From assembly GCA_032433765.1 (NCBI GenBank), contig JAVIAB010000092.1, positions 104,383,779 to 104,447,778 on the forward strand: a stretch of DNA of 64,000 nucleotides. The letters are read 5' to 3'. The translations under genes and the position numbers were made by a program. Below are positions 32,546 to 45,156 of the stretch, one piece after another. Within the stretch, counting starts at the first letter, position 1. The number at the start of each line of letters is the position of its first letter. The notes under the pieces were generated by a model, which was not told where the DNA came from, did no database searches, and was given only the letters and a program-made list of their open reading frames with translations. Origin of the DNA: Megaustenia siamemsis (Eukaryota > Mollusca > Gastropoda > Stylommatophora > Ariophantidae).

Positions 32546-34264
32546 CGAAGGCTCAAGTAAGTAGAACTGCTACGATGCCACATTCTTAGTCGATTCTGAA
32601 GAAGGATCAACATGAATGGCATGACGTCATTAGTAAACTTAGATACATCGAGACTTGTTTGAAGCGGTTTGCATTTATTAGTTATGTTATATTTCGTGAA
32701 AGTGACAGGGCGGATGCATTAACATGAAAGATATTAGTGTTGAGAATATGTTCATTGATACAAGAATGATACTTCAGGCAATATCTGCCCATCATGAATG
32801 TTGGGAGTACATTTAATGAGCCTGTCGTTATATTAGATTGTTTGAATGTAAAAGTAAACACGCAACGCATGAACAAATGTCTGAGTGGAAATTTGAGGTG
32901 TACACACAATTAGTGCTCAAGCGTCTCAATGCCTGTCTAAAGACGAGCATGTAGTGTGTGACGCTGTGTGGCTGACATCAGTTAGTACCCTCAGAATGCT
33001 GGCAATTAACGTTTCGGAAGCTCTATATTCTTGAGGTCCGGAAACAACGAACAGCTGTCTTGGGTGACGGAGTTCCACTAGTTCAAGAGCATCCCCAATA
33101 ATCAAATAAATGGTGGAATTTTGCTGTAAATTTACATTCCTTTTACATTCCCAAATCCCTTCCCAAAAGGAGAGCAAGGCCAACAAAAAAATGTGTAAAA
33201 TCACATTAACTATGCATAACTGCCATTGTTTGAAAATATTGTGTCAGCATCACGAAATCTCTGACACTTCTTCTCCTTAGTGTTCAATCGTTAAATGGAC
33301 GTGGAAGCGTGGTATCGCTAGTTTACGCTAACACAGATCTATGCGAATAATGAGGTTAGGAAGGTATTAAAAGGCAAGGAAAAGCGCTTTCCTGTTACAA
33401 TTAAATGTCATTGCCAGTACGATGGAGATTAATACTGGTTCTTTACTCAACGTTATATGTCGCTTAAAGCTTTACTTGTAATCTTAGTTTATACATGATC
33501 AGTTTTTACAACATATAATATAAATATATATTTTCATTTTGGCGATACAGTGATTTCTTTGGCAGAGATACAAATAAATGTAAGAGAAAAGAAATACTAT
33601 TTGGAGAAATAGCACAATTAACTAAACGTTTAATATTTCAACTTGTCCTAATTGTAACCGACGTAGCATTGTATTTATCCTTTATTGCAAATATAATTGT
33701 TGAATCGTTCCTCGCACTAATTCACAAACCAAATATGAACTGGTCGTGTCCGTAATGTTGCATCTGGTGTAAACTGTTTTTTGCCAGTGAAAAGAAACTT
33801 AACTAATTGGTCATTTCAATAAACGGAGAGATAGTAGACTAGGAAGAAAATGTAGTTGCTATGTTTTTAGTCTGGAACATAATGTTATGCGTTTTAATAG
33901 ACGATAATACACAACTTATGTGAGAGGGCTTCTGGGAAATTTTGAGATAGACCAACTTTAGAAATGTGGATGACGAAAATAAAAAACATAACATAAAAGT
34001 AACATTCATATTGTGTGCAACATAAACATTGAATGTGAAATTTGGCATGGTATCAAATGTGAAGTATTGTTAAGAGTTGCTGTAGAAATATAAATAACAT
34101 ACAGTGCAGAGATTTCTGAAGGCAGTCTCATAATACGGGAAATTACAGGAAACTACAGACACATTTATGTATGTTTTTTTTTTAGTCTCAAGCGACCAAG
34201 GACGTGATTTCGTGGCAATGCTGCTTCATTTGTGCTCTCAGGGATTCACACAAGGTTGTTGATA
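32546..34264. other. No recognisable feature
   Basis: AT-rich sequence with short frames only. No repeat could be tied to others here. Confidence 0.4.
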
Positions 34265-34470
34265 TTTTGCCAATTTTGAGGTCGATCCCCAGAAGTGACG
34301 GACCGACAAGGCTCTAGGGTTCACCCAACCTTTAGCATGGATACCAGAGATTGTTCTCGGAAGTTAAAGCTTCCTGTTGTGATACCGACCACATCAGACA
34401 CAAATGTGCCGAGGTCATAGAAAAATATGGTCGCTAACACTATATTCCCCCAACGCCTTGCAAGGCGTGG
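34265..34470 (+). mobile_element. SINE-1 copy, highly diverged
   Basis: GGGTTCACCCAACC, then ATACCGACCACATCAGACAC and TATGGTCGCTAACACTATAT, match the SINE-1 body in order. The head is barely recognisable (GGTCGATCCCC as a B-box trace). An old copy. Confidence 0.7.
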
Positions 34471-34565
34471 AGACCCTTACTCTTTATAGTATCTTGCTTC
34501 AATTTTTGTAATTTTCCCCTATCATTTATGCTCAAATTCACGGCGCAAAACCCAAGAGGTCTATC

Positions 34566-34646
34566 TTGCAAAAGATAGATAGACAGACAGGCAGGCAGGC
34601 AGACATACATACATACAGACAGACAGACAGGCAGACAGATAGACAT

Positions 34647-34703
<57 letters not shown>

Positions 34704-34736
34704 TAGATAGATAGATAGATAGATAAATAGATAGGT
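34566..34736. repeat. (GACA)n/(GATA)n/(GGCA)n microsatellite
   Basis: About 170 bases of tetranucleotides, mostly AGAC, AGAT and AGGC. Minus-strand frames rich in CLSVCLSV are translation of the repeat. Confidence 0.95.
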
Positions 34737-37700
34737 TATTAAGATAGATAGACGGTATATATATATATAATTTATTAAGAGCACAAAAAATGTGGAGATT
34801 GTGAAACATAGAAACATATATGATAGAATTGCACATAGAACAGAGATGCCGAGAACCAGTAAGGTAAGTAGCTGACGAGAGAATGGAGAACAATTTATTA
34901 ATAAAAATTTAATGTTTTAGGATTATCACATTCGCATACGCATACAATTATATACACACCCGCGCCTCCCAGCACCAGAGCTGAAAGTTGTCAGCGACCC
35001 ACAGCTGATGGCTTGCGCCAGGATCGGTGAACCAAAACAATCCAGACCCTGTTCCACCTCTCCGCGGTGCTTCTAGTAACAGACTAACCTGTCTAGTCTG
35101 GCCAAGCGAGCAGGGATCGAAGAGGGAAGACAAACCGGTACTCAAAAATGTCGTGCTGAAGTCGGTTGTGTTGGGCCGAAAGGCGTAAATATAACAATTA
35201 TACTGCAAACCACAACACAACGCAGACACGCCCACTTAACCTCCTTTTTAAGGGCGGATGACAAAGAGAAATTCTACAGTCTACGAATACTCTACAATAC
35301 TTTAGTCATCGGGCGAATGCAAGCATATACACATTCACACGACGCACACACTTGTGAATAATATACATATATATATGTATATATATAAAGAGAGTTGCAT
35401 GTGTTTATAAGAATGAAAATGAACGATTTTTTTCAAAGATGCTTGTTTGTTTAAAATTCAACACAATTTCACAATCACTACGCACTCTAGGCTACAAAGA
35501 AAACATTTAACAGAAAAAAAAGCATTAGTAATAAGCTTAAAAATCGGTAACAAGTGACCAAAAGGGAACTCTATCAACTGTAAACTACAGGCCGAGATGG
35601 TGTCCCAATAGGACAATCTCGTTCTGACATTAACCCGCGGCGGGTATTCGTAACGTAGTGACCTCAACTAACGCCTGGAAAAGGAAAGGCTTCCCTTATT
35701 TCATTACAAATATGTGAAGAATCAGGTTTAGAATCCCTGGTAATTGACACCTCAATTCTGCTGATCAGGAAGCCCAGAAATAGGTACATCACTTTGAATT
35801 AGCTTAACGTCTAATTATATCTTAATAATAAATATTTTCTTGGTCGTATGTAGAAATAGTCTCTTACATGCTAAAAATAAGATCAAAACTGAAAATGAAG
35901 TTTGTGCAAGATAATGTCTACGTTTTTGTTCTTCATATCCGACTAGGTTGGGGAGCACAGATTAGTCAAATCTGAGGTCACTATGGTAAGATCAACGAAC
36001 CATAAGTAAATAAGACCTCATTTTACCTCCCATTTGGGCTCTATGATTGTGTCAAAATAGAGCGGCTAAATAAGCTAACCCAGATATACTGAATCGTCGA
36101 ATGCAAAACAGTTTTGTGCACAATCCGTTACTAGACTAACGAAGAAGGAATGGTGTTGTTAATTAAACAAGAAGTGACTAAGTAAGTTACTGCTAAATAA
36201 ATTGAAAACTGATAAATTGAAAGGAATTATTTTATTTTTTATAGCATCAAAATAGTGTCGTACTTTAATGCTATTTAATTTAGGCTCCATGTTTGCTTTT
36301 AAAATCAAATAAAATAGACGGGTTCGTATATGACAATGAGAATGCAATGTTACCAACATTTTTAAGAATACTGAATTTTTGTAATATAACGTTGAAAAAT
36401 TAGATAGTTTCAGTATTCCCTAATTTCAAATGAAGAGAAATGTAATGCCTAGACCTAAAAGAAAAAGGGCAACACAACCCATGTCCCCTAGCCATGGTTA
36501 GCATCTTCAAGAAATCTTTGTTGCTACATTCATAAAGAAGACGGAACGTCGATATCGAATCAAAAATAAAAGCTGTAACTTCTATCGTTATTGAAATTAT
36601 TGTGCTGTGTTAGTAATGAGATGTGCGCCAATAATTCAATTAAATAATGATGATGGTCTGTAATACACACTCGCTGGCAAATTAGAAAACTTAGGTGTAA
36701 CTGTTTGGTTCAAGGGTTTAATTCGCGGCCTAGCTCAGTGTTCAACTTGACTTTCTTACTTTGAACTTAATAAATGTGTTGACATGTTTTTTTTTTAAAT
36801 TTTCATCTAATCATTATCTCCTACGATAATAAACCATATACCACAGTTTCAGTAATAATACGCAACAGACTAAATATCTGCAGAACCCACACAGCCGAGC
36901 GAGACAGTTTCTAGTTAGTAACTTGTAATTCCGCCACACCTCCTTCCTCAAACCTCACTTCACCATCATTCCACATTTTAAAGCCTAATCGCCCATCCCC
37001 ATCAGCACATACAGATAGTGTACTGCAGTCTAGTAACATTTAGTTTCTTGAAAGTAATAAATAGAACGAAAAAATTGCATTTGTGCGTGCACAAACTATG
37101 TCTAAAACGTAACTGAAATGTATCGTACAATAACTCTCGACAAATATTATATTGCAAAAATAATTGTTTATATAAATGACCACCATAAGAGAGGTCTAAT
37201 AGCTAGAGGTCAAACCTAATGTAATAAGAAACGGAATAGCAGCTTCCTGCTTCAGGTTTTGTGCTAACGAAATGGACGATGGAATAAAAGACAGACACAC
37301 TAATGAAATATAATTCCCCAAACAGTGAATGATGTGACTACAAAATGGAACTGGGCAACATAATGAGACTCCAAAAGCTTCTGGATCAATAGCAAGGGAA
37401 CAAATTAGAAAAGAGAGGCTGAAGGAATGGTAATATGTGGGGTCCAATCTTGACTTTTCAGCAGTATTTTAAACAATATTTCTGCACTGTTTGCGTGACC
37501 ATTTTGTTACTATCTGTGCATTTTATGGAGGCACACATGTTTTGTTTTTGTTCGTCTTCCTTCTCCTTTATTTATTCTGTTGTGATCAAGCTTCAGTTAT
37601 GTTTGTGTCCGGATTGATTATCACTAACAGTAGTATCTATTACATGCAGTGGAAGATAGTTTTAGATTTATAGCTATTTTAATAAATAATCTAATTGCCT

Positions 37701-37852
37701 ATTTCTTTAATTTGTTTGCTTTTGTTTTGTTTATATTTCCCTCAGAAAGTTTACTGACTGCAACGTCCAGTTATTATATTTCGTTTATTATCTTCGTAGA
37801 GCTTCAATCATAGGGTTTCCTGTATTATTTATCACCACTGGAGTTAGCTTCA
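34737..37852. other. No gene seen
   Basis: The 34975-35110 part is GC-richer and resembles 4480-4610. A short TA run lies at about 35362-35395. The rest is AT-rich with no assignable feature. Confidence 0.4.
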
Positions 37853-38000
37853 AGAATATATAGAGCAACAACTTAAATGGTTGGGCCACCTCATCAGGAT
37901 GAATCCTCACCAATCACCATCAAAGGCGTTTTTCTCAAGAATGCATGGAAAGAGACCAAGAGGAAGACCTAGAAGAAGATGGATAGATGCAGTGATAGAG

Positions 38001-40450
38001 ACATGTAATAAGGTGACCATATTTTTTAAATCCCATTCCGGGACGGAATAATTTTACTTCAATTTTCCACCAATAAAATTACATTTCTTCTTGCTGTCAT
38101 TTTCAAGTGAATAATACATACATTTTAAAACATCTAATAATATAGACCTACAATACGCTATCAGGATAATCAGGAGATAAAAAAAAAACAGTGATACTCA
38201 CTTAAATTGAAGGTGAAACAGAGATGCTGTACTTTTCAGATGAGTGAATTTTCTGTAAAATGTCCTTCTTTGTATGCAGCATCTTATAAAATTCGACACA
38301 TGTTCCCTCATAGTTCACTTTGGTGATCAACATGGCTTTTAAAGTTTCAACACCTAGTTGTGTTTTCTCATTTGTCCACAAACTGTTCATCAGAGAAAAC
38401 ACTCGTTCTGTTGCAGCATTTGTTCCAGGTAGACACAAAAAGAACTCTGCCAACTTCAGAATATGTGAAACGGGCACATGATTGTTTCTGAAGTGGGAAG
38501 CCAGTTCAACCCAACGCTGCCCTGGTAATGTTTTATTAAGACTCCACTCACTAATTTTTTGTGAAGTAACGAACTGTTTCATGTAGACATATTCGTCATA
38601 CATTTCATTTTCTGGAAAGTCGACTTTGAAGGCACTGTTTGACTCACTAATGATGAAGACTTCTCAATATCTTCCCAATTTGGTGTTCTGTTCAGCATTA
38701 CCCAGCTGTAAGACTCTCGTTTTGAAAATTATTTGCAGCCCATTTCTTCAAATAACTTAAAGCTGTTTCATAAAATGAAGAAACACTGGCGTTAAACTTT
38801 TTCACATCATCACGTGGAAATCCTTCCATTTCCAGCTTTTTAAGGATTATCTGAACTCTTGATGGCAAGAAGCCGTCTTCCAGCTTGGACTCCAAGATAG
38901 CTTTCAACCTATTGATGTTGTCAATGACTTCAAATACAGTGACCATCTGTCCCTCTACTTTCTGCACTGCTTCGTGGAAAGAGGATGCCTGACTGTGAAC
39001 CAAAATAAGCCATGCCTCAGACAGTGGGTTCTCAAAGAATTCCTGTATAAAAACTGGGCATCTGTCTTGAGATTGAAAATATGATTTTAGAGGCAGGAAC
39101 ATGTAAAGAACCCTTTCAACAGCAGGCAAGAGCGCAAGCCACCTAGTTTGTGCATAACCTAAAATCATCTGGAAGTCTGTGTCGACAAACTGACAAAACT
39201 CCTTGAGACTTTCAACTCTAACTGTGTATGATTTGAAGTACAGATAAATTTTTGCAATAGTCATTTCAACATCAACAGGCAATACGTCTGCAGCTGCTCG
39301 AACAGTGTTGTGGAAAATATGGCAAGCACACCCAACACCTATCAAACTATGTCCAAGGTTTTCTTTCAGTTTTGTGAAAACATTGTTCTGTCCTTTTCTT
39401 TCAGCGCCCCCAAAATTAGAATTTGTGTTGTCTGCACATAATCCAACTACTTTCAGTTCTAAACCATTTTCAGTTAGACAGTCGATAAGAAAACTACTTA
39501 CTATATCAGATGTTTCACCCGGCAATGACTTCAACTCTAATATTTTAACTTTCAGTCCCTTATTGCGATCAAAGTATCTGACAAGCAAAGGAAAAATCTT
39601 GATTTCTTTGTGGTTGGAGGCATCTGTCAGTATGGAGATAAATGTTACGTTTTCTAGGTCACATCTCAACTCGTTTAGAGCATGGGGTGTGAACACATTC
39701 CGAATAATAGCTTCTGTTTTCGTACGTGCACAAGCAAATTTTGGTTCTAAAGTTACCTGAAGCAATTTTGATGTGCAGTCCATAGATCTAAACGTGTGAT
39801 TGTGCATCACTGTATGATATGCAAAGGCACCTTCTGTAGCAGCTAACTGTTCTTCTTTGTCACCAACCTGTTCAGCTCGAAAAAAATTTGTCAACGACGA
39901 GCTTGATGCAGCAGTAGCGACGGCTCCCTTTTATGTTTATCACTATTTATGTGGCTCTTAATATCACCACGTCCACTATGGTTAATAGTAAACCCGGATG
40001 AACATATATTACATCTTACAGTGAAGTCTGATGACGATGTAGACTTTTGTATAAAAGGGTATTCCTTTTGTAAATCTTGATTAAAACTACAATTACGCTT
40101 CGGTGCCATTTTTTGCGAAAGTGAAAGTGAAAGTTAGTAACACAACGAATATATACGAGATTTAAAACTAGGAGCGCATTCTACTGTTTTGATATTAAAC
40201 AAAATTGTCTACACAGCAACGGAATAATATTTTTTTTAATTGAAGAAATGTACGCCGTATACCAAAATGGCAAAATTGGTAAACGTTTGTGTCCCAAATT
40301 ATTTTTTATCAAATCCGGGACAAAAGCTAAAAAATATGCCAAAATCGGGACAAAACCGGTACGGCAGCTAATCCGGGACAAAGGTTAAAAAAATGTCAAA
40401 TTCCGGGACTGTCCCGGACAATCCGGGACGAATGGTCACCTTACATGTAA
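38001..40450 (-). mobile_element. hAT-superfamily DNA transposon with 8-bp TSD
   Basis: The element at 38009-40442 has terminal inverted repeats AAGGTGACCAT / ATGGTCACCTT and the 8-bp TSD ACATGTAA (38001-38008, 40443-40450), the size expected of hAT. The 40310-40435 end carries several ATCCGGGACA-like subterminal repeats, and the other end has CATTCCGGGACGG. The coding strand is minus. Confidence 0.93.
38202..40109 (-). pseudogene. hAT transposase, frameshifted
   Basis: Three open blocks form one former gene. Block 1 (40109-39891, 72 codons) holds a BED-like zinc finger: Cys33, Cys36, His53, His59. Block 2 (39894-38698, 398 codons) is the transposase core (FISILTDASNHKE, then VVGLCADNTNSNFGG and GCACHIFHNTVRAAAD). 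Block 3 (38603-38202, 133 codons) holds the hAT C-terminal dimerisation motif, NAATERVFSLMNSLW. A 1-base shift in the G-run near 39930 separates blocks 1 and 2. At least two more shifts lie in about 38700-38600. The protein would bind the subterminal repeats and cut at the 8-bp target; this copy cannot. Confidence 0.88.
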
Positions 40451-40560
40451 CAACAAAGGAAAATTACTAATTCAGACAGTTCGAGCTGCTCAAGAACGAC
40501 AAATGTTATAAACCACGAAACCTTTCGGTATCAGTGAAAAGAGACAAGAAAAGAAGTTGT

Positions 40561-41017
40561 TAGCTTCGCAGCATAATCGCATTTTTATGATTACTCCGTG
40601 CTATCGTATACCTCCATGTGGCTGTAAGGCCCCAGACCACTGTGAGGGAGAAAAGAAAATAACCATTGTCATTTGCCACTCATGCTGTAATAGCAGACTA
40701 AGGAGGTTTACGGGATAAGGCCTTCACCGATGCTACGGAGTTAGTACATCTGAGCTGAGGCCTTTGTCTATGCTTCCCTAGTACGTGGCGGGAGTGTTTC
40801 CTACTGGAGAAAGTGCTGAGAAGGGGATCTAAGCACAAGGAAGTTGTTTGTAGTGTGACTAAACTAAACTAAATAAAAAACAAATCTAAACTTAGCCATC
40901 GTGGCAGCTAATCGCATTTGTCTTTTATCTGTTTACTGGTGCGTGTAATCTAGCAGTAACATCCGTCAGTCACAATTGATTTTTCACAGCCCATCGGAAA
41001 TGTCATTTTTTAATTTA
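40561..41017. other. Possible LINE-D 3'-end trace, otherwise nothing
   Basis: GCTGAGAAGGGGATCTAAGC near 40829, with GACTAAACTAAACTAAAT after it, resembles the LINE-D 3' end (LINE-D copy 3 has GCTGAGGAGGGAATCTGAGC). Too short to be sure. Confidence 0.35.
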
Positions 41018-41640
41018 TTTGTTGTTGTTGTTGTTGTTGTGAATTTTCTTGTTCTTTGAATCGGTCTGCTTCTTTCTCGAGTTGAAGCCGTATAGTGTGT
41101 TTCCAACGATTGCGGTCTTTTCCCAGACTGCAGGGTTTATGTTCAGTGTCTCCATGTTCCATTTACACAATCGGAGTTTTTGGCGCCCCTAGTTCTTTTG
41201 CGATCTGCTAGGTGCCCGTAAAGATTATCTTTTGATATGCGGCCATCTTTCATACGGTGTAAGTGGTCAAGTCAGTTTAACCTACGTTGTTTGAACAGCG
41301 TGTAGATGTGTGGGAGGCTTGTGAGAGTGAGGGACTCCACGTTTGTCATCTTTTCCCTCTAGGTGATACCCTGAATGATATGCATATGATATGCATTTAA
41401 CCTTCTCTCTTGCTTTGCATAAGTTGCCCATGATTGACTGCCATGCAAAATGAAATTGATGATGCAGGAAGCGTAAACTGCGACCTGTTATTTGCTGATG
41501 ACGCTGCACTAGTCAGGCAAAGTTAAGAAGAACTTCAGAGCATGATAAAGAGATTTTCGCCAGCCTCCAGAGACTTCAGCCTCCGAAGAAGACAAATCAA
41601 TTTTGTATAAATGTCTTGGTAATCTGGTGTTCCTATTTAT
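41018..41640 (-). mobile_element. LINE-H copy 2 with 5' inversion
   Basis: The minus strand from 41450 to 41045 matches the 3' coding end of LINE-H copy 1 (58360-58800; NINPAVWEK against NIHPAAWEE), and a (GTT)n tract at 41020-41040 is its 3' tail. Directly upstream, 41455-41620 matches the LINE-H RT region (CDLLFADDAALV against RDLLFADDDALV) but on the plus strand. An inverted 5' segment joined to a sense 3' segment is the mark of twin priming. Confidence 0.8.
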
Positions 41641-41905
41641 AGACGAGAAGAAAGTCTTGCACAAATGGATGATTGTGTTGTATAAGACTCAGTTGGAAAA
41701 GGACAATTTCTGCACTTCTTGATAAGGTTGGTGCCTGTAGGTTCAGATACTCACCTCAAGTTCAAAAGCATCTGGTTCGAATCCCATGTCGAACAATCAG
41801 TTTTCTCAAGTGGCAAATGCATTCATACAACACTGAAAAAATTCACACGCAGGAGAAGAAAACAATAAATAATCAAACTGTCTATTGTTTGCTGATGTAG
41901 TTTGT
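41641..41905. other. No recognisable feature
   Basis: No supported frame or repeat between the inverted LINE and the M2 repeat. Confidence 0.35.
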
Positions 41906-41913
41906 CACTGCTT

Positions 41914-41968
<55 letters not shown>

Positions 41969-42668
41969 GATGAAGACTCAATCAGAGAAGAATTCCAGAC
42001 TCTCACATGAAGACAGCTGTTTGTTTAAGTGAATTGATCGACCCCACAGACAGAACATCATAATTAGAGTCTGTTAGATCCACTCTGATTGAGTACCTGT
42101 TAAAACGTTGCACTGTGTTCTGCGCCAGTGGCCCAGTGCTCCGATTTCAGCCAGCATTTTATTCAGGTTTGCTTTCCTTAGCCTTTGATTGTCCCCAATC
42201 TTCCTGCAATGCAGCAAATTGTCTTTTCTGTAGGGGGATTCTGCCCTTAGATGGTCGGCCCTCCCAGGTTTACAAGCACCATCTGCCCGAGTCACTAGAG
42301 GTGACTATCACAGACATGCACACAACGATATGAGGCATGACTAACACTGACACAACCAAGATATGAGATATGACTAACACAGACACACACACACTAAGTT
42401 ATGAGATGTGACTAACACAGTCACACTCTAAAATATGAGATATGACTAACACAGATACACACTAAGATATGATGTATGACTAAACACAGTCATGCACACA
42501 CAAAGAAATGAGACATGACTAACATAAACTTGCACTCACAAAGATATGAGACATGACTAACACAGATACACACACTAAGATTTGAGGTATGACTAAACAC
42601 AGTCATGCACACACAAAGATATGGGACATGACTAACATAAACATGAACTCATAAAGATAAACAAACTC
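41906..42668 (-). repeat. Composite repeat M2
   Basis: Reverse-strand counterpart of M1: a (CT)n tract at 41906-41967, the unique body at 41968-42305, then the tandem array of ATATGAGATATGACTAACAC-type subunits to 42668. The body is strongly similar to M1 over about 330 bp. There is no EGF-like sequence next to this copy. Confidence 0.75.
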
Positions 42669-43754
42669 ACAAACTTCTTTCTGAGTGTTGTAAAAGTACC
42701 TATATTACTCTGCAATTGATATCTCTCTGGCAACATACATTCCTTCAAAAATAATTATTTGTTTATTTGTCTTTTATTCTCAAGCGGCAATCTGTTATTT
42801 AGGAAGAGGAGATCGAGTGTCTAGCTTCTCCTGAGAAGGACGAAATTTGTTGGTATTGCATTCAAGTGAGCACGTGCAGAAACCATAAAAATTATGGGAA
42901 AAATAACAGTTGTATGGGGCTGCCAGTGGAAAATAAAAAAAAAAAATGTATACTTTCATTAAAAATGATATATGAACGTTTTTTTAGGATTCTACCGGTA
43001 CAACACAGTTTGCGAATTGTGCTGAGATCTTTCTGTATAATCAGTTAAGAGGTCGCAGTTCTAATATTTCCAGTGCGAGCACAAGTGATGACCTTACGTA
43101 CAAGAAGTTTGTCACAGTGATCACGCAAGTAGCCATCCCTCGAATTGTATGTTGGTTGGTAAAGTACGGTACTTTATCTCGGGGGACACGCAAGGATTAA
43201 ATAGACAACAGATGATGCAGACTTTACAAGACTTGTTTACAAGAACAATTGAAACCAGTTGCTCACTACAAAAGACACTCGCTGGACATCTTGCTCAGAA
43301 CAACGTCAGACTAACTGACCTTAGATCCAAGTATAATTATAACCCATTAAAAATGTTTAAAAATATTTAACAACCCCATGTTTGAAATTTACAATGGAAG
43401 GGGAAAAAAAAGGTCTGAAATGTTAATGTAAAACCAATCTTGATATGCTGAAGTAGTGTTACCCGCTCGTTACATGTGTATGGTACAGCTCACGTGCCGG
43501 ATACGTGACCTCTTGAATGGCTGTATAAAGGTTGTCGCAGTCAGTACAACTGTAGTAAAGAACACTCGTGGGACAATACTTGAGACACTTTACAGACGCG
43601 TTGAGTCAAATCAGTTTGTATGTCATAAATTTAGTCATTCATTATTACTTAATGGTTCAAGCTTGGTTCACAACAGCATGAGCGTCTTCCATGACTTGAA
43701 CACTACATATTATACTGACATGTCAAAGGTATATCACACAATTGATAGACAGGT
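42669..43754. other. No recognisable feature
   Basis: The frame at 43456-43962 runs from unassigned sequence into antisense LINE-B and has no domain. Nothing else could be supported. Confidence 0.4.
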
Positions 43755-44107
43755 GGCAATGGCTTCTTCTTCCTCTTCTTTCCTTCCTCAGTTGCCTTTC
43801 ATCGTCGAGGGGATATATAATTTGCGGTCTTTTGCTCTTCTGTTCGCCTGTACTGCTATCTTTCCTAGTGCTTCTAATATTCAATCGATCCATCTTTTTC
43901 GTGGTCGACCAATGGGTCTGGTATTCTCGCAACGTTTATTGAGGGCTCGTGTTGTGTTTTGATCTTTCTGCCGTGTCACGTGGCCAAACCATGCTATCTG
44001 TTGTTTCTTTATATATTCTATGGCGGGGACTATTCCAAGCTTTTTTCTCAGTTCTTCATTTTTGATCTTATCCCTCAGACTGTTTCCTGTCATTCGTCTA
44101 ACACATT
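43755..44107 (-). mobile_element. LINE-B copy 3, C-terminal end
   Basis: The minus strand encodes MTGNSLRDKIKNEELRKKLG, then IEYIKKQQIAWFGHVTRQK and RPIGRPRKRWID with a frameshift, followed by a GAAGAA-rich 3' tail. At its 5' truncation point it merges with a 14-bp repeat array. Confidence 0.85.
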
Positions 44108-44150
44108 TCGTCTAACACATTTCGTCTAACACATTTCGTCTAACACATTC
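44094..44150. repeat. 14-bp tandem repeat, ~4 copies, derived from LINE-B
   Basis: The unit CGTCTAACACATTT is repeated at the 5' edge of LINE-B copy 3. It is the reverse of the LINE-B codons for KCVRR, so the array grew from LINE sequence. Confidence 0.85.
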
Positions 44151-44907
44151 TAATTTCCCTTCAGAATGGTCTTTGCCAGACGAGACGATCGACACACGTG
44201 ACAAAACCAATTCATCTTGTGAATCTTCGCTATTGTCAAAAGATCATCATGTAACTCCGATTGCTTATCCTGTGAGCTTTCTTTCATTCGTGATACAATC
44301 CATATAATATATGTCTAAAATCTTATGATAACATTTCATTCTTATAGTTTATATGCTTCTGGGGATCTGCTAAAAGGGTCCATGTTTTGAAAGCGCATAG
44401 AAAAAGTAATACAACCAGGGTGCACATCAACCTGATTTTAGAACCAATAATATTTTTATTTTTTTCCAAACGAATTTTCCAAGACCTGTTGCAGTTTGCG
44501 TAATTCTGGTGGATATGTCATATTTTGAACCTTCATTGCTGATAACTAGTCCTATGTTCTAAAATTCATCAACTATTTTAAGTTCTTTTTCTTAGATTTG
44601 TTTTTGCAACAATCTCTCTATATTTATTTGTCAATAATTTTAAATTGTATTTTTCAGCAGTAATCTCAATGGCATATGCACCTGGTGTTTTATTTAATTA
44701 TCGGATTGTAAGACCATATACATCAGATGGTGTATGTCTGGGGAAGTGGGGCTCTCCGCAGAACTAGAGAAATAAAGGCCGTTTGGATAAAGCAGTCGCC
44801 AGGATGTGTGAAACTCCGGATTTTTATTTCACCCCTGATACAAATAATCCTTTGTCTACCTCGAGCTTCGAACACCGTACGCTCACTTTTCATCCAACGA
44901 AACAGTG

Positions 44908-44962
<55 letters not shown>

Positions 44963-45156
44963 TATATCATATAGATTTATTGGCAATCATTGCATCTTCG
45001 AGTTTCTTTTTTTTTAAATTATAAATAGATATGTGCATTATATTTTCACTTCATTATTTAACTGCGTTAAGTTCAATTTTACTGTTGCTTTTGACAACGA
45101 ATATAAACATAAATAACAGTGACTATATTAATTAAGTAGTAAAGAATAGTGACACT
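44151..45156. other. No gene seen; (TA)n at 44909-44961
   Basis: AT-rich DNA with a pure TA microsatellite of about 53 bases. No coding evidence. Confidence 0.5.

Larger units (their letters stand above)
37853..40560 (+). mobile_element. LINE-C copy 2, 3' end, split by a hAT element
   Basis: The pieces 37853-38008 and 40443-40560 join to match LINE-C copy 1 at 10970-11235 (QQLKWLGHLIRMNPHQS and RPRGRPRRRWIDA coding, then TACTAATTCAGAC). The break falls at ACATGTAA, which is duplicated on both sides of the hAT element. Confidence 0.85.

Noticed and set aside
34440..34893. Frames rich in CLSVCLSV and SIYLSIYL, like membrane or Cys-rich proteins
   Set aside because: Translation of a GACA/GATA microsatellite.
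39305..39760. A 151-codon plus-strand frame
   Set aside because: Antisense of the hAT transposase core, which has recognisable domains on the minus strand.
43456..43962. A 168-codon plus-strand frame
   Set aside because: Its second half is antisense LINE-B 3' end and its first half has no recognisable domain. No promoter or splice evidence.
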